Shown piece by piece: positions 1 through 11,730 of a DNA stretch of 64,000 bases. Location of the stretch: contig CM065301.1 in the NCBI GenBank assembly GCA_032871835.1, positions 16,075,291-16,139,290 on the forward strand. Reading direction: 5' to 3'. How positions within the stretch are numbered: the stretch's first letter is position 1; each line of letters opens with the position of its first letter. The position numbers and the translations under genes were made by a program. The notes beneath the pieces were generated by a model. The model was not told the origin of the DNA. It ran no database searches and saw only the letters and a list, made by a program, of their open reading frames with translations. Source of the stretch: Dipteronia dyeriana (taxonomy: Eukaryota; Streptophyta; Magnoliopsida; Sapindales; Sapindaceae).

Positions 1-190
1 TATCTGTACAAGTTATTCCAAATTCCGCCATTTAACCTTCATAACTCTTCAATTAAGCTCAAATACCTTCCGTAGGGAACATGTACCTACACAAGACTCA
101 CAAACACATAATATATCAAAATATGCTTGAAAACAAGAACAAAAGCTAGGTAATGGGGGCCTCAAATAGGTATATAAATCGTTCCGATCA
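1..190 (-). repeat. 3' LTR, first 190 bp only
   Basis: On the minus strand it begins TGATCGGAACGATTTATATA directly after a G-rich tract. It matches the outer end of the 5' LTR (6055-6247) and the start of the inverted LTR copy at 17205. The rest lies beyond the window edge. Confidence 0.7.
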
Positions 191-206
191 ATACCCCCAA
201 ACCTAT
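191..206 (-). other. Polypurine tract of the LARD-like element
   Basis: The minus strand reads ATAGGTTTGGGGGTAT immediately before the LTR start TGATCGG. A phrase of the type 'GACGAGCAAG...GTTTGGGGGTAT' before a 3' LTR is common in plant gypsy elements. It would prime plus-strand DNA synthesis. Confidence 0.6.
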
Positions 207-2627
207 CTCTTGCTCGTCCTCGATCAAAAACTAAAACAAAAAACAATCAAACAAAGTGAACATAATTAAAAACTAAGTTAGGCTAGTCCATTTTTGTAGG
301 AAACACGATGACACTTAGCAAGTGCCACAAGCCTTTCAACCACTAGGTGATTCCTAGATGGAGAAGTTTTATCTTCTGAGGGTTTACAAATATGAACACC
401 CACAAACGTATTACTCTGCAAGAACGCTGAGATGCAATCCAAACATACCATATAAAGAATAAATGCATGCTAGTATCTCAAATATACCAATCAATAATAA
501 TGCTTCACACAATGCAAGTATGTCAATACTTAGGGTGTTTTCGGTTTACAAATCAACAATGCTCGGATGCTCAATTCGCCTCGACTCTAATCCTCACCGG
601 ATTTCAGTCTGATTTTTTTTACTCATAACCTAGGCGATCACTCTCTAGCAAACACATGCGATTTGGAAGTTATGTTCATGGAATCTAATATATCGTATAT
701 GAGTATATTCAATGAAGCATATTTTATAGTGATAGATCTCATGGAAAGAATTGAAATGTCATGAACGTGGAAAGAGCATGCATTGAGTAATATTCCAAAT
801 ATAGACTTTCTAAGAGATCAAATGGACTTTCCCTCACTTGTATTGGGGCCAACGTGATTTGTGGTGGTGTATGGGATGGAAGATATGGTAAGAGTGGGAA
901 GGATAAAGTTACTAATCATGCCAAGGTGTTTATACATATTACAATACTTTAGTTAGCTCTAAAACACATTACATCACTAGTGACTAGGCACTAAACTTTA
1001 CATTATAAATTTGTACTACACTTGTACTCATTGGTGAGTAACTTTACATTGATAGAACTTGAAGGCTTAAGTGTTTATAATTCACACTTATTTTCTTTTC
1101 TTTCTTTTTTTATTAGCCCTTGCCTTTGCACATTTACACATAATTGCCTAAGTACACATTAACAAATTTTAGAGCAAAATATAACTTCTCTAAAGCTATA
1201 CACCTTAACATGATCAATAACTAGGGTATGACTTGTGTTTGGGTTGGAAGGTGTATATAGGTTTAGTGTTTGGCCTCAAATTTTTACAATGTAAGCACAC
1301 ACAGGGATGTGGGAGTGTTTGGGCTATTTATGGAGTTTAAGAATACACTCAATCCAAAATCATTTCTAAAAGTCCATCTAACAAGGGAATACAAATCTCA
1401 ACAAGCAATCCACACGATAAAGTTCTATGGCAATCAATGCAAATTTGAATTACAATGAGATCACAGTTAAGAATGAAATCGGAAAGTGTTTAAAAAGTAT
1501 AAACAAAAACCACAAATTTTTCGTTATTTTAGGCTAAGTGTAGCTCACAGGTAGTCTCCACTATTTTCCTAAGTTGAACAAGCAAAGAGTTCTATCCACC
1601 TTAACATCAAAAGATTGACAATGTACAAGCAAATTTAAGTGATGAACGGAGCTAAAAACATACTATGCATATCTCTACAGGCACACAAAATAAAGTAACT
1701 CAACATGGAGGCCAAAAATTTCAAAAACTGTCGAAAAAAACTTAATATCATTTGACAAACTTTTAACACCATCAAGTAGACATAAAAATACATACTTTTT
1801 ATTTATAAAGTATTTCAAAATTCGAATTAGAAAAGTATGAAAATGGACAATGAAAACAGTGTATGTGCAGTTTCGAAAAACGGGGTATCGCCCTTGACCT
1901 TTGGTTGAAGAAATGATCATAAATTTTAAACCGCCGCCCAGAATTTTGCATTCTTTATATATTCAGAATTTTTACAAAAAATTGAAGAACACATCGTGGG
2001 TAGAAAAATTAATTTCCTCACCAATTAGTATAGTTTTAAAGAAACATTTGCATCAAGAATATTCAAAACAGAACACTTTTTTCAGAGATTTAAAAATTGT
2101 CTAAAACAAACACCTTAAGATCTAAGCACAACACAAATCCACTCTTATATCTAAAGATAAATGAAAATAAAAGAAAATAAGCCAAGCTTTCCTAACTTTA
2201 AGCGCATGGGCGACTCCCGCCCAAGCCGACAACTACTCTACAAGAACTAAAATTAAATCTCAAAATTTAACGGAAACCTCGTGTGGCTGCAGCCACATGG
2301 CCTTTGTGGCATTGCCGTTTCACTTGGAGAGTTGTTGCGGTATGATAGATGCACACCTATCTCTCAAGACTCTTGTGGTCTTTCCAACCTGATAGTTTCT
2401 ATTCCTTACATAAGCACAACTCAAAAATCAATCAAATGCATATGCTATAAATAAAATAACAGAACACGACTAACAACTCCATAACCTAGCCTAACCATTG
2501 TCGTACACACAATGAAAGACATGAGTAAAAGAGATGCTTATTTTTAACCTAACAATCTACTCCGCAAAGCAGTAAAAATCAGCAAAATGGAAGATAAAAC
2601 TATCAATAATCAATGAATGCGCTACCT
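207..2627 (-). other. Non-coding interior of the LARD-like element
   Basis: There is no gene here. No frame on either strand shows a gag, protease, reverse transcriptase or integrase motif, and the longest ORFs (under about 85 codons) have no recognisable composition. The stretch lies between the polypurine tract and the primer-binding site, so it is the transcribed leader/interior of the element. Confidence 0.6.
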
Positions 2628-2644
2628 CCCCGGCAACGGTGCCA
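2628..2644 (-). other. Primer-binding site, tRNA-Asp type
   Basis: The minus strand reads TGGCACCGTTGCCGGGG, six bases inside the LTR end. It differs at one base from TGGCGCCGTTGCCGGGG, which I recall as the complement of the plant tRNA-Asp 3' end used by many gypsy elements of the Athila/Tat group. It fixes the element's orientation as minus. Confidence 0.75.
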
Positions 2645-2650
2645 ATTTGA

Positions 2651-5600
2651 TGAGACACGTCGTTGTAGTGTCGTCAAATATGAACATTTAAGTTCGGTCT
2701 CGCAAAGGAGCAAGTCACAGAGACTAGCACAACAGAAAGCAAGGGATCGATCCACAGGGAGGTGGGATTCACCGGTCGTCTCTAGTTATAGCTATTATTA
2801 CAACACTCCGAGTGGAATCGTGTGTTCTAGCCTAGTGGAATACAAATTGAACCCTATACGCTAGCCTAGTGATTCTAGCACTTTCTAGTCAAGCATGGTG
2901 AACATTTATCTAAACATTGTCAAATGCATCCCCTCTCGGTACTTAGCATCTAACCATAGATCGATTACAAAATGATCAATTAAGCAAAAGCCTTAAGCAT
3001 TCAAAACGTCCATATAGCTTCACAAGCACAAAATAGAGAAATCAAAGAGTCTATCACAAATGAATCAAGGGTTAAGCATCATCTTGTTCTAACATAAGAA
3101 TAATTAGCTCATGTTATACAAAGAGAAGCCATAGATGAGCTAACATCAATACAAATCATGAATCAATACAAAGAAACAAGAGAAGAGAATAGCTGAAGAG
3201 ATAAAACTAAGTTGTAGATTCAATCTCTTGTAGCTTGAGCTTCCCTTGCCCTAGCTGATCCAATCTTGAAGAACTCGGTCCAGAAATGAAGAGAGAACCT
3301 CCAAAACGTGAAAGAGCAAAGCTGGTCTAGTGTGTTAATGATTTTCAGATCCCCTTATCCCCCCCCCCCCCACTTCTATAGGAGGGTCCCAAAGGCATCA
3401 TCTTAGCCTCTATGAACATCCCCTCTCCATGCCTAATCAGAGATAAGAGAATGGTCCCATAATAAAGCACCTACTATGTTCATTAAATAGAGTATTCACA
3501 ATCTACCATAAAGTGCGTTCGATGTGCCGTTCACTTCGACACATCGTACCGTACATCAGTTTGATCTGAGAGGCTGCCCTCCTACGCGGTAAGACATGCA
3601 GTATGCATTTTCTTCTGGTGCGTTACGCATTTTGCACTTGAAGCTTTCTACAATTTTGTATGCCCTCCCATGCGGTACGAAGTGCGGTTCACTTCAACAT
3701 TGTGTACCGCACTAATTTCTGATGTTCTCCTACGCTGTAAAAAGTATGGTTCACTTCATCACGGTGTACAACACTTACTTTTATAATTTCTGTTGTTCTC
3801 CTACGCGGTACGAAGTGTGGTTCGTACTTCCTTCTAGTGTTGTATGCGTACCGCATTTCTCGTTCCATATTGAGCTCAAACCCTCTTTTTTGCTCTGAAA
3901 GCTCCTAGTTCCGCACAAGGATAACTCCTGGCTAGAGAGGACCTATTTAAGCACTAAGAACATCAAAAGATGGAGTTTGCAAAGAAAATGATAGCAAAAC
4001 TTATACAAAATGATGGGTTCGTAAAGTATAAAAACGAGCTTATCAAATAAATTTGACGGGACACGTCGTTGCAGTGTTGTCAAATATGAACATTTAAGTT
4101 CGGCCTCGCAAGGGTGCAAGTCACAGAGACTAGCACAGCAGCAAGCAAGGGATCGATCCACATGGAGGTGGGATTCACTGATCGTCTCTAGTTCTAGCTA
4201 TTATTACAACACTCCCTTCGGACTCGTGTGTTACGTGTGCGGAAAAGTGAATAATAATATAACTAAATAACTTATATAAATAATATATCCAATGATATAT
4301 GGAATGGAGATATGCATGAAATGTGGTTACACTAGGGAAACGACTCAACTGTGACAACCCTCCTAATTACGTTCTAGACTCACCTAATCCTCAAATGTGC
4401 AAGTATATCATAGACTCGTATCCCTTTAATTAATCGCTAATCTCTCTCCATGTCTTAGAAATAGTATCCATATATACTCGAAATCTCTCTCGAGCAATCC
4501 AGACAATATATATGAACTCATTAAGCACGTGGAATATAAATCGAACCCTATACGCTAGCCTAGTGGTTTGAACACTTTCTAGTCAATCAGAGTGAATGTT
4601 TATCTAAGCATTGTAAAACGTGTCTCCTCTCGATACATAGCATTTAACCTTGGATCAATTAAAAAGTGATCAATTAAGCAAAGGCATGAAGCACTTAAAA
4701 CATCCATATAATAACAAAAACACAAGAGAAATGTCGGTGGTCTATACTTCTAGGTCAAAGATTCGGTTTAGTCAACTCCCTAGGATGACTAAACATGGGA
4801 AACAAGTTTACCTAACAACTACATGCACAATGTGATTGTTATATCATTAATAACATTCAATTTAGATTAAAGGTTCATCCTCTTGATTAGGGAATTTTTC
4901 CACAATCAATTTATCACCCAATCCTGTCACATGGATGGATAATCGTGTCTTAATACAAAGACCCATTAAGAACAATGATATAAACCATGGTCAATTTAGC
5001 AAATAAAAGCTTGAACTGAAACCTTTTCTACTCTTTGGGGCTAAAATCTCTATTACTCAAATTACTCAGTACATGGAATTTCAAGTCGTCCATCAATCAA
5101 TCAACAATCATGTGTATCTAAATTACACTCTAAATTACAACTACTCATAAACCCAATCATGGACACATATTGATTTCTAACAGTTCATACACATACATAT
5201 CTTATTAAGAGCATAAAAACACATATATCAAAGAGCAAAACAAAACCCAAATGAATTTAAGTACAAAAATACATATAAAGCACATGTGAAAGGTTTACAA
5301 ATTCCAAAATTTGGTGTTACACATCAAAGACAACAAGAAATACAAAGAAATGAGCAAATAAGAGTAAACCCTTGAAGATAAGCCCTCCGAAGATGCTCAT
5401 AGCCTTCCTAACTCGAATTTGGCTCCTAATTTTTTGTAATCTACTCTAAGTTGGATGGAGAAAATGTATAGTGGTGAGGTGGAGGTGTATGGTGAGCTCC
5501 CATGGAGAAAAAACCTTCATGGGGAGCAAGAGATGAAAGAAAATGGAAGAAAATGGATGAGAGGAGAGAAGAGAAGAGGCGTGAGAGGGGAAAAAAGGGG

Positions 5601-6247
5601 AAGAAAGGTCTGAAGAATGATGAAAAAATGGGATATTTATAGTGTAGGAGGTTAGGGCAAGACTTTAGGGTGAAAAGACAAGAATACCCCTCTGAAAAAG
5701 GATGAAAAATGTATTTCTACTCAGAAGTGTTGTTCGATGTGTTGTTCGCATCAACACAGTGTACCGCACATCAGTATGATTTGAGTTGCTGCCAAGAGGT
5801 GCAGTTTGAGATGTTGTACGCATCAACACAGCGTACCGCACATCACTTTTTGGAGCTTGCTGCCCATATGTGCAGTACGAATTGCGTACCGCACTTATCT
5901 GCGTACCATTATGAAAATGATCATAATTTTCTCTTGAAACTTTGGAATTGTTATCTGTAAAGTGCGTTGGAAAGAAGACTTCTAGGGCTTTCTGAAAAGT
6001 GGTTATAGGAGATGTAGTTCAGTCGAAGAAGGGAGATATGACTTTCTGAAGTTAGGATATATGCATAAGTTATTTCAAATTCTGTCATTTAACCTCCAAA
6101 ACTCTTCAATTAAGCTCAAATACCTTCCGTAGAGAAAATGTACCTATACAAGACTCACAAACACATAATATACCAAAATATGCTCGAAAACAAGAATAAA
6201 CGCTAGGTAATGGGGACCTCAATTAGGTATATAAATCGTTTCGATCT
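2651..6247 (-). repeat. 5' LTR with internal duplication
   Basis: On the minus strand it runs from AGATCGAAACG (first base altered from TGATC) at 6247 to GTGTCTCA at 2651. Two modules occur twice in direct orientation. R1, with the tgagacacgtcgttg start and the 'gatcgatccac' phrase, is at 2651-2827 and 4052-4235. R2, with 'cctatacgctagcctagtg', is at 2838-3037 and 4530-4720. The part between them (about 3040-4050) is shared with the inverted copy at 17205-19506. Modules rich in 'taccgcac' (3500-3850 and 5700-5900) are also related. A run of 13 C sits at 3359-3371. Confidence 0.6.
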
Positions 6248-6249
6248 GG

Positions 6250-7355
6250 CCTCCAAATACACAATGGTTGGGGGATAGTTGTACAGAAGAGGATTCTCGA
6301 AGGCCTTGCAAAGATGTGTCTGCTTGATAAAAGGGGGACATATACTGGAAAGCGTTCATAGAGGGGCATGAGAGAACCACTTTAGGGCTAAAAGTTTGGC
6401 ACACAAGACTTAGGCATGCTTATTTTGGCCAACCCTATTCTATGATGCACAGACAGTAGCCGAAGAGTGTGGCAATTGCCAGAGAATAGCCAATGACATA
6501 AAAATGTCTCATGAGAAGCTGAAGAATTTGATTTTGCCTTGGTCATTAGCCATATGGGGGTTAGACCTGATCGGCCCAATGCCAACGGCAATGAAAGAAG
6601 GTGCAAAGCATGTCATTGTGGTCGTAGACTACTTCACTAAATAGGCAGAAGTGGAGGCACTGATACTTATAACTGAAGCAAACACAACCAGTTTATTGAA
6701 GGCAAACATCATCTACCGATTTGGTATCTCGAACACCATCATCATTGACAATATGACCTAATTCGATAGCGACAAGTTTAGAGAAATGTGCTAAGATTTT
6801 CGCATAAAGAATTACTATGCCATGCCAGCCTATCCCTCAGGCCAACGAGCAGACGGAGGCAGTGAACAAAATAATCAAACACACCCTGCAGGCCAAGCTC
6901 GATGCTAAAAAAGGAAATTGGGTAGATAAGTTGCATGAAGTATTGTAGGCCTACTGGACCACAAAAAGAACTTCAACAAATATGTAATTCATAATTCATC
7001 AAGAGTACAGCTTTTTCACCCCAACGCAAATATGGAGATGCTAGAGCAAAACCTATATGAGCTAGAGGAAAGAAGGGACTTGTCGAGGATAAGGAATCTT
7101 ACCTATCAACAAAGGGCAGCCAGATATTACAACTCACATGTCCGGATAAGAAGATTCCAGCTTGAGGACTTAGTTCTCAGGAGGGTGTCACCCAATACAA
7201 AGGAAAAATTAGCTAGGTCGCCGGTAGATAAATGGGAAGGACCATACCCGGTGGTCGGGTTAGCCGGCCATGGAGCATACCGTCTTACTCGATAAGAAGG
7301 GGGTGAATTGCCCAGGCCCTGCAATGCCCAATACTTGAAGATTTTCTACACATGA
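6250..7355 (+). pseudogene. Ty3/gypsy pol remnant: integrase core and C-terminus
   Basis: This is a decayed plus-strand integrase that would insert element cDNA. The first 780 bases contain many stops and frameshifts but still show shreds such as ANEQTEAVNKIIKHTLQ of the core. From 7032 an open stretch reads LEERRDLSRIRNLTYQQRAA, then RRFQLEDLVLRRV and KWEGPYPVVGLAGHGAYRL, which is the usual integrase C-terminal domain. A TAA interrupts after RLTR at about 7293. The same frame continues GELPRPCNAQYLKIFYT to a natural stop at 7353-7355, the normal end of such polyproteins. It abuts the LARD LTR at 6247. Its strand is opposite to the gag-like gene to the right, so it belongs to a different insertion. 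Confidence 0.8.
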
Positions 7356-8447
7356 AGATTTCCCACTAGATTAGAAATTGATTTGTTTTCTATTTTCTTA
7401 ATGGCTAATTTGTTGTTATCTTTTTCTAGCATTCAATAAAAGCCCATTCGAGGGAACAATTTCAAGAAGTCAAGTAAAGTGTTCTGAATTTTAATTTCAT
7501 TCACAAAAGCAATCCCGAGACACCTAAAGATCGCTTTACGCTAGTAGGGGTGCCCAGAATGCCTAGTGAAGGGGCCAAAAACATATGCCGCAAAGGCAAT
7601 GTACACTCACTAAAACTAACTAATGTATTGAAAAATGTTAGGGCACCTTCAAGCCATAGTTGCTTGATGGAATGTGCCAAGAGTTGAATGGGGATAAAAT
7701 ATTTGTACTTGAAACAGTTGTTAATAAAAACTTGAGCATCTTTTGTAAATTTATTACAATATATGTTACCCCATTGCAACGAATCTTGAGCAACAGACTA
7801 CTAGGAGACGTCCCAGTGACTTAGTTGATGGATAAAAGACAAGTGTCTATAAAATAGATACCATGCAAATGGTTCCCAAAAGAACACTGCTTGATGAAAA
7901 AACAACGAAGTAGTCAGGAAACTAAGCAACCGATCGAGTTAGAACTTACACTACTCATACATGTTAGACAAATAATCTTTGTCACTAAATAAACCCGACA
8001 ACATGCAAATGCTTGGTAAAAGTTAGGGTGATTAGTTTAATGCGATAAAATGCATATAGTTAAGTTAATAGATAGCCCCGACCAAATGTAGATTGCTTGG
8101 TCAAAGGTAGGTTATTCGACTCGGCATGGTAGTAAATAAACATTTGAACCATTGAATGACCCCGACCGTAGGCAAAGAATTGGATATAATTAAGTCATTT
8201 CACTTGATGTAAATAAGTGCACATAGTTAAAGTTAACAAATGGCTCTAACCAATCATAGATTGCTCGGTTAAAGTTTGACTATTCGGCTCAACGCCACAC
8301 ACGAGCATACAGTATAAGTTATTTAACTTACTGCAAATACAACAAGTGTAGCGAAAAAGAATGATATTATTGATGTCAAAAAATGGGTTACAAAAAAGTT
8401 GAGGAGAGGTTACAAAGGCGAAATAAGCAAGAGATATGGCAGCAGAA
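7356..8447. other. No gene seen; degenerate retroelement flank with a short duplicated motif
   Basis: No coding signal is visible. Two related copies of a roughly 60-bp phrase ('...ccaa..atagattgctcggtcaaag...ttattcg...') lie at about 8069-8125 and 8230-8290, with a fainter third near 7980-8030. The interval is probably retroelement 3' sequence, downstream of the plus-strand pol on one side and of the minus-strand gag-like gene on the other. Confidence 0.4.
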
Positions 8448-10195
8448 TCAAACACCAAATGTGTTTGAGGGACCTCTACCTAGAGGAACATCACCATCTC
8501 CAAATCCCTTGGTCAGGTCCTTAAAATTTGGACAGCTGATGTCATCTTCGGGGTCGTTGGTCAAAAAGGGAGAATAATCTGTATCAGGCAGGATGGCCAA
8601 CATCAATCCCCTTTGTTAGAGTGCCACTCTCCTCTCCAGTATGGATGGTCACCTGGGTGGATTTGGAGGGGAGTTCCAAATGCATGATATGGGGATCTTG
8701 CCTGATCGATTTGTAATAAGCTATCCACATGATCCTTAGGTTATTTATATCCTCAAGGGACAGCTTTGCGGTTCTTGATTGTCTTGTCCAACTTCCGATA
8801 AACCTCTCTTAAAGATCGCTCTTTACCGTCAAATAACATTCGAGCGATAGCTAGCCCTCGCTCAAACTCTCTCAGCATGACAGCCTCGAAAGCAGAAGAC
8901 CTCTTATAGCGGTCGACATTTTAAACTTCAAAGGCTAGCCTAGCCTCGAGGTAGAGCACCTCCATATTGACCTGTTGCTGTTGCAAATATTGGGTTAATC
9001 TCTCTTAATGAAAGCGAGCATCCTCAGATGCTTGTTGCGACTCGAGCATGGCCTGTTGAGCAGAGGTAACGGTGTCATTAGCTGCTTGGGCCTCTTCCTT
9101 AAGTTTGGCTATCTCCAATTCAGCCAGAAAGGCCCTTGACTAGAGCTTGGCACTATGTAACTCTGCCCTCGTAACCCTACCCTCAAACCCAACATTCTTT
9201 ATAGTGAGTTCCCTAACGGTCACACTAGCGGCGAAGCACCTACTCTAGACGTGAATCTAGACATGAACTACAGACCTCCTTAAGGCAATCTCAGTTGCAG
9301 CATGATTCTTCAACTTCTCTTCTTAGGATTGCTTGATTTTGGACTCGCTGGCCGAGGAGGAATTATGGGCTTCATCTTTTTCAGTGAGCTCCTATGTTAG
9401 TCGAGATATCTCAGTAACCTGTTTCTTTTTATCAGTAAGGACCCAAGTCAACTCTTCCACCTCCTGACCAAATGATAAAAGGAAGGGTAAGAACAATAAT
9501 GAACACAAGTGAAAACCAAAAGTGGAGAAGATTTACGAAAACTCCATTACTGAAGATCATACGGATTTTCTCAGAGCTGATGATGGCTCTGGCCTGTCTC
9601 CAATACTCATTGTCAATATACCCCTTACTAGTTGACATGGAGCGAAGCATGGAAAAGGGGTCGGCACGAGAACTACTTGAACATGGAGACATAGAAAACC
9701 TAGATGGAGAAACGGTCACAAAAGTTGAGGGGGTGGACCCATCACGACCAGGTGGAAAGACGACCGAAAAAGTAACTGGCGGGGTCAGATCTTTAACATC
9801 TGATGCTCTTGAAATTCCACCGCCCACTCCAACTTAAAGGATTGTTGGAGGGGCCCCAAATTAATGCCCTTCAAAAGCTTGACCTTCACTAACACCATCA
9901 AGTTGAAGAGGCGTAAAAGACATATTAGTGGGGATGCTCCCAGCTTGGTTGGTCCCAACATCAATAACTAAACAGGCAACCGCAATGTTTAGCAAAACCT
10001 CGAATGGCCTATCCAACCGCAGGGATACTTAATCGACATACTCTTCAGTAACCATGAACACATCCTCATCAATGAAAATATCCATGGAGTTGAGTTCACC
10101 TCGCCAGAATCAGAATCAGTGAAGACTATCTGACGATAGGTAGAAAATTACATCATTATCTCCTTTAAGGATGATAGGATCAACCCCTTGATCAT
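8448..10195 (-). pseudogene. Gag-like (PF04195-type) retroelement gene, C-terminal half
   Basis: Read from 10195 down, a broken frame gives an acidic/serine-rich segment, then SKGYIDNEYWRQARAIISSE, then a 73-nt intron (9464-9536; donor GTAAAT, acceptor TCAG). A long coiled-coil follows, rich in E, K, A and Q (for example KLKEEAQAANDTVTSAQQAM), and the tail FKDLTKGFGDGDVP ends at a stop at 8448-8450. Several in-frame stops (for example near 9400, 9260 and 8890) make it dead. The coiled-coil and the intron position match the gene at 61173-64000. The N-terminal half is missing, replaced by the repeat at 10196-10829. In plants this family is the 'putative gypsy type transposon' gag-like group. 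A nucleocapsid-like structural role is inferred. Confidence 0.65.
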
Positions 10196-10829
10196 GTCAA
10201 ACTAGACTTGTTGACTCTCGCAATAGAACGAGGTCGGAATGATAGTATAATGACAATGTAGGGATCGTTCCCACAGGGATCAAGGATATGATTACTGGAA
10301 TTCAAAAGCTTGCAAACTATTTAAACAAACTAAAACATGAGTTTCCAATAGTTGCAATAAAGTAAATTAACTCAAACACAAACTAAATTATCTAACACAA
10401 CACTTATAGAAATGTATGGAAATCATGTTATATCTCGAATCTGCTTCAACCCTCCCAATAGCACACTTGACTCCTTTGACTCCTTATCTGTGTGTGTACA
10501 TGCTATAGATTCGTATTCCCTAAACAAATCTCTAACCTCTCTCCATGTATTTAAAGATAGTATCTATATATACCCGGAATCTTTCTCAAGCAATCCAGAC
10601 AATATATATATATACATGTTAAGCATTTGGAATACAAATTGAACCTTATACGCTAGCCTAGTGATTCTAGCACTTTCTAGTCAAGCATAGTGAACATTTA
10701 TCTAAGCATTGTCAAATGCATCTCCTCTCGGTACTTAGCATCTAACCATAGATCGATTACAAAATGATCAATTAAGCAAAAGCCTTAAGCATTCAAAACG
10801 TTTATATAGCTTCACAAGCACAAAAGGAT
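10196..10829 (-). repeat. LTR fragment related to the LARD family, inserted in the gag-like pseudogene
   Basis: 10629-10825 matches R2 of the LARD LTR (2838-3037 and 4530-4720). 10500-10628 matches 4400-4530, including 'caatccagacaatatata'. The left end carries 'tagggatcgttcccacaggg', a cousin of the LTR phrase 'gggatcgatccacaggg'. It ends at 'cttcacaagcacaaaa', where the gypsy leader resumes with 'ggataggatcc'. Confidence 0.5.
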
Positions 10830-11323
10830 AGGATCCATACCCTAGAAGTAATTGTAAACGAAGTGTGATTAAAAGTCGAGTATAAGAAGATGGTTGCGTG
10901 AAAAACTAAGGCATCAAGAAGCTTTGAAAGAGAGTCTGAGAAATTAGGGTTATAATTTTAGAGAAGAAAAGAAGATTGCGAAGAAAGAGTGTGAAAAAGG
11001 GAAAGTGAAGAGTTTTCAATAATATAAAGAAGGGTGATGTTATCCCTTAAACAAGAAACACGAGTATGAAAGTGGAGGTTGATGCACAAACTCTGAAGAT
11101 CATGCGCCATTCGAAATTCAAAAAAGTGCCAATGACTGCGTCACTCATATCGCGTCGCTTGGGGAAATCAAACGTTTGTGGTGAAATTAAATGGTTAGCT
11201 GTTAAGTATTAATGAGCATTAAAGAGCCGCGAGATAAAAATCGAATGTAGATTAAACACACCTCACCGAGCAAGTTTTTCTCTAATTGAACGAGATACTC
11301 GGATCGAATGTTTAAACGAATAT
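10830..11323 (-). other. Leader region upstream of the minus-strand gag-like gene
   Basis: The reverse complement aligns with 15109-15575. Both contain 'taatgcttaacagcta' or a close variant, a 'tgatcttcagggttcgtg' or 'agagtttgtg' phrase, and the junction 'ggtatggatcctatcctt' at the gag start. This is the non-coding leader between LTR and gag. No gene is present. Confidence 0.55.
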
Positions 11324-11730
11324 TGTTATTGGTAAAATCTAAAATATTGCCACATCACCAAAAGTTAACTAAACTAAGAAAACCTAAGTTGACCAAAGAT
11401 GGCCACAAAACACCTGGTTAGGGTCACCTAAACGATCGGGTGGAGACTACTCAACTAAAGTGGTTAGATTGACCAGATAAAGATAACCTAATCGGGGATC
11501 CATCGAGATGGTCAGGTTAAAGCCTTTAGTTGGGGAAAGTGAAGCCTAGTTGGGTCCAGCAGATGGTCAGCTGAGTGACACGTGGACAACACTGAATTCA
11601 ATGTAAGTATGACTCAAATATGCAAAGAATGAGTCTTACTAAAATAAGATTCTCAAAGCACACTCAGATAAGGAAGCAAATTTCTTTATGGATACCAGAG
11701 TCCAGATTAGGCAAGAGATCTAATGCATGC
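11324..11730 (-). repeat. Truncated LTR of the minus-strand gag-like element
   Basis: On the minus strand this matches the second half of the LTR at 11731-15108 (its part 14690-15108), including 'ccgatcgtttaggt' and 'ggtcaacttrggtt' phrases and the end ATAACA. The first roughly 450 bp of the LTR are missing, cut where the divergent plus-strand LTR starts at 11731. Confidence 0.6.

Larger units (their letters stand above)
1..6247 (-). mobile_element. Non-coding LTR retrotransposon (LARD-like), minus strand, truncated by window start
   Basis: Read on the minus strand, this has the order of an LTR retrotransposon: a long LTR (6247 to 2651), a primer-binding site (2644-2628), about 2.4 kb of interior without a credible ORF, a polypurine tract (206-191), and the start of a second LTR (190 to 1). 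The two LTR starts match closely over about 190 bp (1-190 against 6055-6247). An interior without gag or pol, between LTRs of about 3.6 kb, fits a large retrotransposon derivative that depends on another element's enzymes. The LTR phrase about a short step and fresh cassette of 'gatcgatccacagggagg' and the PBS type suggest a gypsy relative. The right LTR end lies outside the window, so the target-site duplication cannot be checked. Confidence 0.7.
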
